Origin: Flavobacterium notoginsengisoli
Lineage (GTDB): Bacteria > Bacteroidota > Bacteroidia > Flavobacteriales > Flavobacteriaceae
NCBI RefSeq assembly: GCF_014207905.1
Contig: NZ_JACHLB010000005.1
Location: 124,001 to 188,000, forward strand
Length of the DNA stretch: 64,000 nt
Direction of reading: 5' to 3'
Under the pieces are notes generated by a model. The model saw only the letters and a list, made by a program, of their open reading frames with translations. It was not told the origin of the DNA and did no database searches. Position numbers and translations under genes: made by a program. Below, piece after piece: positions 59,844-64,000 of this stretch; within the stretch, counting starts at the first letter, position 1; every line of letters starts with the position of its first letter.

Positions 59844-60469
59844 TCTATTTTTTTCAACTCCTTATAATTAGCGTATAATCTGCGTAAAAGTGTTCCGTAA
59901 ATAATTCTGTAAAAACACCAGAACAATCCGAAGAAACCTAATATTACTAAGATCAAAATACCGATTGTAGCAAACATTGCTTTCCCATTTACCGCCAGTT
60001 TTTCTCTTAGAAATTCCATGTCCGGATTGTAAACAAATGCAATAAAGAAGCTTAGGATTGATGTTATAACAATCATTCCTAAATTATACCAAACATAGTA
60101 TTGAACGGTTTTTCTAGTTTTTAAAATCGCACTCATTAATGATTTTGTAGCAATTGTCGTCGAAATTGTTCTGTAATTTTTGTAGAAAATGTACACGAAA
60201 ATTAAGACAACGAGATAATTAAAATAAGTTAAAAACTCTAAGATTGCAACAATTTCAGGATGATTCATTTTGCGTAGAACATCATCCGTATTGATAAATA
60301 TGTTCGAAAAAGTCCAAAACGAAATCTCCAAAATACTGATAATTAAAATCCATTTTACAATGGAAGATGATTTTTTATGAATCATCTTATAGATTTCAGT
60401 TTCAGAAATTTGTTGAAAAGAACCTGAGTTCTTTTGCCAGTCTTTTTTTAGTAAATCCAGTTCTTTCAT
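59837..60469 (-). CDS. Membrane protein beside ECF sigma factor (candidate anti-sigma)
   Basis: The 210-residue protein has a short soluble start (residues 1-38, KDWQKNSGSFQQISETEIYK) and then four hydrophobic segments, at about 39-58, 75-97, 124-147 and 164-190. I do not recognise a family. It begins 8 bases after the sigma factor gene ends and would be cotranslated with it, a layout typical for membrane anti-sigma factors, but the N-terminal part lacks the usual anti-sigma zinc motif. The role is unproven. Confidence 0.7.
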   Translation of the reverse strand: MKELDLLKKDWQKNSGSFQQISETEIYKMIHKKSSSIVKWILIISILEISFWTFSNIFINTDDVLRKMNHPEIVAILEFLTYFNYLVVLIFVYIFYKNYRTISTTIATKSLMSAILKTRKTVQYYVWYNLGMIVITSILSFFIAFVYNPDMEFLREKLAVNGKAMFATIGILILVILGFFGLFWCFYRIIYGTLLRRLYANYKELKKIDF

Positions 60470-60477
60470 AATAATTT

Positions 60478-60972
60478 TTAAGGATTTAGTATTTTTTTAA
60501 GTTTCCCTTTGATTCTGTTCATTTTCACGCGCGCATTCACTTCGCTGATTCCTAAGGTTTCAGCTATTTCTTGATAATCTTTGTCTTCTAAATACATAAA
60601 AACTAATGCTTTTTCGATGTCATTTAATTGATAAACTGCTTTGTACATCAGTTTTATCTGTTCCTCTTCTTCATAATTATAATCAACATCTTTTACAAAA
60701 TGCTGATGATTTTCATAATCTACGGTAGAAATAGTTCTTTTGGTTTTTCGATATAATGTAATTGCAGTATTTAACGCAACACGGTACGTCCAAGTCGAAA
60801 ATTTACTATCACCTCTAAATTTTGGATAAGCTTTCCAAAGCTGAATTGTGATTTCCTGAAACAAATCCTTATGTGCATCTTCGCCAGCAGTATACAATCT
60901 ACAAATCTTGTGGATTATATTCTGATTTGCTTGCAGCTGCGCAACAAATGACTGTTCTAGATTTTCGCTCAT
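60478..60972 (-). CDS. ECF-type RNA polymerase sigma factor
   Basis: The 164-residue protein has sigma region 2 (DLFQEITIQLWKAYPKFRGD, FSTWTYRVALNTAITLYRK) and region 4 (YQEIAETLGISEVNARVKMN), the ECF pattern. The start is set at 60972 (MSENLEQ); the longer frame to 61080 runs through an ATTCGTG-type repeat, whose translation (ICEICEIRGKK) is not protein-like. The membrane protein that follows may control it. Target genes are unknown. Confidence 0.9.
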   Translation of the reverse strand: MSENLEQSFVAQLQANQNIIHKICRLYTAGEDAHKDLFQEITIQLWKAYPKFRGDSKFSTWTYRVALNTAITLYRKTKRTISTVDYENHQHFVKDVDYNYEEEEQIKLMYKAVYQLNDIEKALVFMYLEDKDYQEIAETLGISEVNARVKMNRIKGKLKKILNP

Positions 60973-61026
60973 AAAAAGATTAGTAGTTATGAAATCATTT
61001 TTGTTACAGTTGTGTTTTATTTTTTT

Positions 61027-61126
61027 GCCACGAATTTCACAAATTTCGCAAATTGCTTTTCTAAGTAACAAAGCAAACAAGAATTTACACTTTTAAAATT
61101 AGTGTTAATTCGTGTAATTTGTGGCA
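61027..61126. repeat. ATTCGTG-type inverted repeat pair
   Basis: Left arm 61027-61056 (GCCACGAATTTCACAAATTT) and right arm 61105-61126 (TTAATTCGTGTAATTTGTGG) are imperfect inverted complements, lying between the sigma factor gene and the DUF3810 gene. Confidence 0.65.
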
Positions 61127-61130
61127 ACAT

Positions 61131-62192
61131 TTACAATTCTCGTGTTTTATAATAATTAATCATCAAATCTATAAACTTGCTGTAACTTTCCATTCCGTCT
61201 TTTTGGTTATTCGATTTTAAGAAATTATCCCAAAGAAAATGAAAACCTTCGTCAATAAAAGTGTCGTATTTTTTCCAGAAATCTTGACTTTCCTGATAAT
61301 TTTTTAAAATTCCAACATTTACTTTTTTCTTTAAATGTTTAAAAATGTCTTCGTTTTTATATTGCCAAATTCCTAAGCAATAACGTAGAGCAAAACTATA
61401 GCCTGAATATTGATAATATAGATTATCATTTTTAACCGATGCTAGAACCCCAATAAAATTGCATTCGTTCTCGCTGGCAAATCCAATTTGATGCGCCATT
61501 TCATGAGAGGTTGTCAATGGAAAATTATACATCGGCAATAAATCGTTAATCTGAGCTTCATTTGTAAACGGATTAAGATAACCACCAAATCCCATATAAG
61601 TTAAAGGAATACTAAACAGCGATTTCTTAACACTTAGAGTTTTGTATTTAAAATAGGGATGTTCTTTAGCTAAATTGTCATAACCGTTTAAAATCATCTC
61701 AAAAGATTCTTTTTGAGAATAAGGAAAAACGACTTTTGAGTTTTTATTTTTAGTGATTTGGTATTGAATTTCATTAGTTTTAACAATTAGTTTTTGGGTA
61801 AAAGCTAAAAGATCGGCATCGGTATATTCTCTTTTAATTTCCATTTTTTCAAAAAGAGGTTCGCGATAATAATTGAAAGCCCAAAGCACATGAAAGAAAA
61901 AGTAAAAAATTGAAATTTTGCCTAATATGGTTAAAATATGGTCTTTCCATTCGGTTCTCCAAGTTTTACGAATTTTCCAAAACCAACCAATTATCGCTAA
62001 AATAAGAAAGGCATAAATGCAATCTCCAAGAGAAAAAGGGATTTTGCCAAGACCAATTCTTAAGAAATGTGAAATTCTTAGAAATATATTATTGCTGTAA
62101 AAGCCTTCTACGTAATCTGGAAAATATCTCAAAAATCTTAAAAAGATGATTTGAACTAAAAGAAATAGGGGAAGAATATATTTTGATTTCAC
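61131..62192 (-). CDS. DUF3810 family membrane protein with metallopeptidase-like motif
   Basis: The 353-residue protein has hydrophobic segments at about 7-22, 52-70 and 88-105, and then a soluble domain with TTSHEMAHQIGFASENECNF. The HExxH form suggests a zinc metallopeptidase, with a glutamate in the SENE stretch as possible third ligand. DUF3810 is common in Bacteroidetes, and its activity is unproven to my knowledge. It is bordered by the ATTCGTG repeat on one side and diverges from the toxin-antitoxin pair. Confidence 0.85.
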   Translation of the reverse strand: MKSKYILPLFLLVQIIFLRFLRYFPDYVEGFYSNNIFLRISHFLRIGLGKIPFSLGDCIYAFLILAIIGWFWKIRKTWRTEWKDHILTILGKISIFYFFFHVLWAFNYYREPLFEKMEIKREYTDADLLAFTQKLIVKTNEIQYQITKNKNSKVVFPYSQKESFEMILNGYDNLAKEHPYFKYKTLSVKKSLFSIPLTYMGFGGYLNPFTNEAQINDLLPMYNFPLTTSHEMAHQIGFASENECNFIGVLASVKNDNLYYQYSGYSFALRYCLGIWQYKNEDIFKHLKKKVNVGILKNYQESQDFWKKYDTFIDEGFHFLWDNFLKSNNQKDGMESYSKFIDLMINYYKTREL

Positions 62193-62277
62193 AGTTTAGG
62201 TTTTTTATAAAAATAATAATTTAAAAATGGTTTGAAATTATTTTTTGTAAATTTGTTTTTCAATAATTAAGAAAAAA

Positions 62278-62490
62278 ATGACACAGATTACTTTAAATAT
62301 TCCAGATAATGAATTGTCATTCTTTATGCAATTAATAGAAAAATTCAATTATGAAACCGTGATAAATGAATTTTCTATAACTGAAGAAATGAAAAATTTG
62401 TTGGATGAGAGAAGATCGACTTCAAAAGTGGACGATTTTCTTCCTTGGAATGAAGCAAAAAAACAATTGCGATTTAAATCTGGAGAATGA
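62278..62490 (+). CDS. Probable antitoxin of a type II pair
   Basis: The 70-residue protein begins MTQITLNIPDNELSFFMQLI, a beta-strand plus helix as in ribbon-helix-helix-like antitoxins, and has an acidic/basic tail (DDFLPWNEAKKQLRFKSGE) able to wrap a toxin. Its stop overlaps the toxin start (ATGA), which is the standard layout of the pair. The subfamily is not recognised. Confidence 0.75.
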   Translation: MTQITLNIPDNELSFFMQLIEKFNYETVINEFSITEEMKNLLDERRSTSKVDDFLPWNEAKKQLRFKSGE

Positions 62491-62780
62491 TTTATAATGT
62501 TGTAATTGAGCCAAGAGCAATTCTTGATATTCAAGATGCAATTAATTATTATGACTCTAAACGAGTTGGGTTGGGTGAACATTTTTACGAAATAGTTGAT
62601 GAATATTTAAATATATTAGCGAAGAATCCTTTTTTTGAAATTAGATATAAGGATTATCGCTCTCTTCCCATTAGAAAATTTCCATTTATTATCTTTTACT
62701 TTATTGATGAAGAAATTAAAACGGTATATATTATGACTGTTTTTAATACATCATTAAGTCCTTCTAAATATCCTCAGTAA
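62487..62780 (+). CDS. RelE/ParE-type toxin
   Basis: The 97-residue protein has the ParE/RelE features: YNVVIEPRAILDIQDAINYY, the helix VGLGEHFYEIVDEYLNILAK, and strands FEIRYKDYRSLPIRKFPFII and VYIMTVFNTSLSP. RelE toxins cut mRNA in the ribosome and ParE toxins block gyrase; this one reads more like the ParE form, but is not certain. It overlaps the antitoxin gene by 4 bases and is probably regulated by the pair itself. Confidence 0.85.
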   Translation: MIYNVVIEPRAILDIQDAINYYDSKRVGLGEHFYEIVDEYLNILAKNPFFEIRYKDYRSLPIRKFPFIIFYFIDEEIKTVYIMTVFNTSLSPSKYPQ

Positions 62781-62901
62781 AATCGTCTCGTTTTGTATTT
62801 AAATTTTTGGTTTAATTAGATATTTGTGTAAGATAACTTTAGAGCCATTATAATTTGTGCTTATTCGTGAAATTCGTATCTAAAAAAGCAATTAAACTTT
62901 G

Positions 62902-62909
62902 TAACTTTG
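62902..62909 (+). promoter_or_regulatory. -7 box of pepD
   Basis: TAACTTTG is a consensus match, predicting a start near 62913 and a 31-base leader. Confidence 0.5.
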
Positions 62910-62943
62910 AAGCTCTTAATTGTTAAACATCAAACAAAATATA

Positions 62944-64000
62944 ATGAGTCAAGAAATAAGAAATCTGGAACCAAAAGCACTTTGGAATAAATTCGCGGAT
63001 TTAAATGCTGTTCCGCGTCCTTCTAAAAAAGAAGAACGTGTAATCGAGTTTATGAAAAATTTTGGAAACAGCTTAGGTTTAGAAACTTTTGAAGATGAAA
63101 TCAGAAATGTAATCATTAGAAAGCCAGCTACTCCAGGAATGGAAAATCGTAAACCAATTGTTATGCAAGGACATTTGGATATGGTGCACCAAAAAAATGC
63201 AGACACAGTTTTTGATTTCGATACGCAAGGAATTGATATGTATGTTGATGGTGATTGGGTACGTGCTCGCGGTACAACACTTGGAGCTGATAATGGGTTA
63301 GGAGTGGCGACTATTATGGCTATTTTAGAAAGCAAAGATATTCCGCATCCAGCAATTGAAGCTTTGTTTACAATTGATGAAGAAACAGGAATGACTGGTG
63401 CTTTAAATCTAAAAGGAGGTATTTTGCAAGGACAGATTTTATTAAATCTGGATACAGAAGAAGACGATGAAATAGATATCGGATGCGCTGGAGGAATAGA
63501 CGTAACAGCAACAAGAACATATCATGAAGAAGAAGTTCCAGAAGGTTCTGTTGGATATACGATTATTGTAAAAGGTCTAAACGGAGGTCATTCAGGAATG
63601 GATATTCATAAAGGTTTAGGAAATGCTAACAAAATTATGAACCGTTTGTTGTTTGACGGATTTGAAAACTTTGGTTTGCAGATTGTTGAAGTTAACGGAG
63701 GAAGTCTTCGAAATGCAATTCCAAGAGAAAGTGTTGCGAAAGTAATCATTTCTCAAATGTTTGATGAAGCTTACGTATACGATATGCAGGAAATCATTTC
63801 TAATATCAAAGCGGAATATAAAACTACAGAACCAAACTTGTCGATTGAAATCGTAAAAGGCGATTTGCCTGAAAAAGTAATGGATTTAGGGGTTCAAGAG
63901 GGAATTATTAGAGCGATTTACGCTGCACATAACGGAGTTTACAAAATGAGTGCTGATATGGCCGATTTGGTTGAAACTTCTAATAACATTGCTCGTGTAA
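62944..64000 (+). CDS. pepD: Aminoacyl-histidine dipeptidase (PepD, M20), 3' end cut off
   Basis: The gene starts at 62944 and runs past the right edge, with 352 codons visible of about 480 expected. Metal-binding motifs of M20 PepD are present: MQGHLDMVHQKNADTV, GADNGLGVATIMAIL, IDEETGMTGALNLKGG, and the lid region GLNGGHSGMDIHKGLGNANK. It hydrolyses Xaa-His and other dipeptides in the cytoplasm with zinc. It is preceded by a promoter box. Confidence 0.93.
   Translation, partial: MSQEIRNLEPKALWNKFADLNAVPRPSKKEERVIEFMKNFGNSLGLETFEDEIRNVIIRKPATPGMENRKPIVMQGHLDMVHQKNADTVFDFDTQGIDMYVDGDWVRARGTTLGADNGLGVATIMAILESKDIPHPAIEALFTIDEETGMTGALNLKGGILQGQILLNLDTEEDDEIDIGCAGGIDVTATRTYHEEEVPEGSVGYTIIVKGLNGGHSGMDIHKGLGNANKIMNRLLFDGFENFGLQIVEVNGGSLRNAIPRESVAKVIISQMFDEAYVYDMQEIISNIKAEYKTTEPNLSIEIVKGDLPEKVMDLGVQEGIIRAIYAAHNGVYKMSADMADLVETSNNIARV

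Noticed and set aside
1..64000. rRNA, tRNA, prophage and CRISPR content
   Set aside because: Gaps between genes are mostly short and AT-rich; no cloverleaf, rRNA-like segment, integrase or phage structural gene was recognised.

Overview
The window looks like chromosomal DNA of a Flavobacterium-like member of the Bacteroidota. It is AT-rich. Many genes are preceded by TAnnTTTG (-7) boxes, sometimes with a TTG (-33) box, rather than sigma-70 type promoters, and start codons often follow A-rich TAAAA-like sequence instead of a strong Shine-Dalgarno. The gene set fits: type III glutamine synthetase, gliding protein GldI, a SusC/SusD pair, a protease with a type IX secretion (T9SS) tail, and families such as DUF3810, DUF3472 and DUF4268. 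I see no rRNA, tRNA, CRISPR array, prophage or transposase. Both ends cut genes: glnN on the left and pepD on the right.

Layout. 1-8.3 kb: glnN, purM, small unknown genes, a GH92 mannosidase and an unknown gene bracketed by two 78-bp palindromic repeats. 8.3-21.3 kb, almost all minus strand: M61 peptidase, DUF2805, fatty acid hydroxylase, a DoxX/aquaporin/GlsB membrane cluster, an EamA exporter, the DHH phosphoesterase-gldI-PPIase-PPIase operon, a ClC channel, RidA and the CbpA/CbpM co-chaperone pair. 21.6-29.3 kb: a secreted unknown protein, a lipoprotein, then guaA, two LysM proteins and OsmC. 29.7-45.4 kb: a glycan/amino-sugar locus. 45.7-64 kb: pyrG, yidC, mnmA, a T9SS-secreted subtilase, NUDIX and acyltransferase genes, an ECF sigma factor with a membrane partner, a RelE/ParE-type toxin-antitoxin pair and pepD.

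The central region is the most coherent. On the minus strand, SusC, SusD, a DUF3472 lipoprotein and a GH109 (alpha-N-acetylgalactosaminidase family) enzyme form a polysaccharide utilization locus. On the plus strand are a GHMP sugar kinase, a nucleotidyltransferase, a FucP-type transporter and a NagB-LmbE fusion. A LacI-type regulator and a CBM9-like protein lie between. The SusC promoter and the kinase promoter carry the same composite module: two 14-bp palindromic operators, a 16-bp gap, TTG, 20 bp, and TAGTTTCG. This ties glycan uptake and sugar activation to one regulator and points to GalNAc/GlcNAc-containing glycans as substrate (inference).

The intergenic regions hold several repeat families: 8-bp-periodic CTAAGnnn arrays that bracket terminators, the TTGTCAGGCTGAGCGAAG palindrome, a two-tier hairpin with a CTCCAGCGGAG core, and ATTCGTG-type repeats that create false upstream start codons. 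A secreted protein with glucan-water-dikinase-like domain order, an apparently leaderless guaA and a perfect palindrome around the promoter of a DUF4956 gene are other points of interest.
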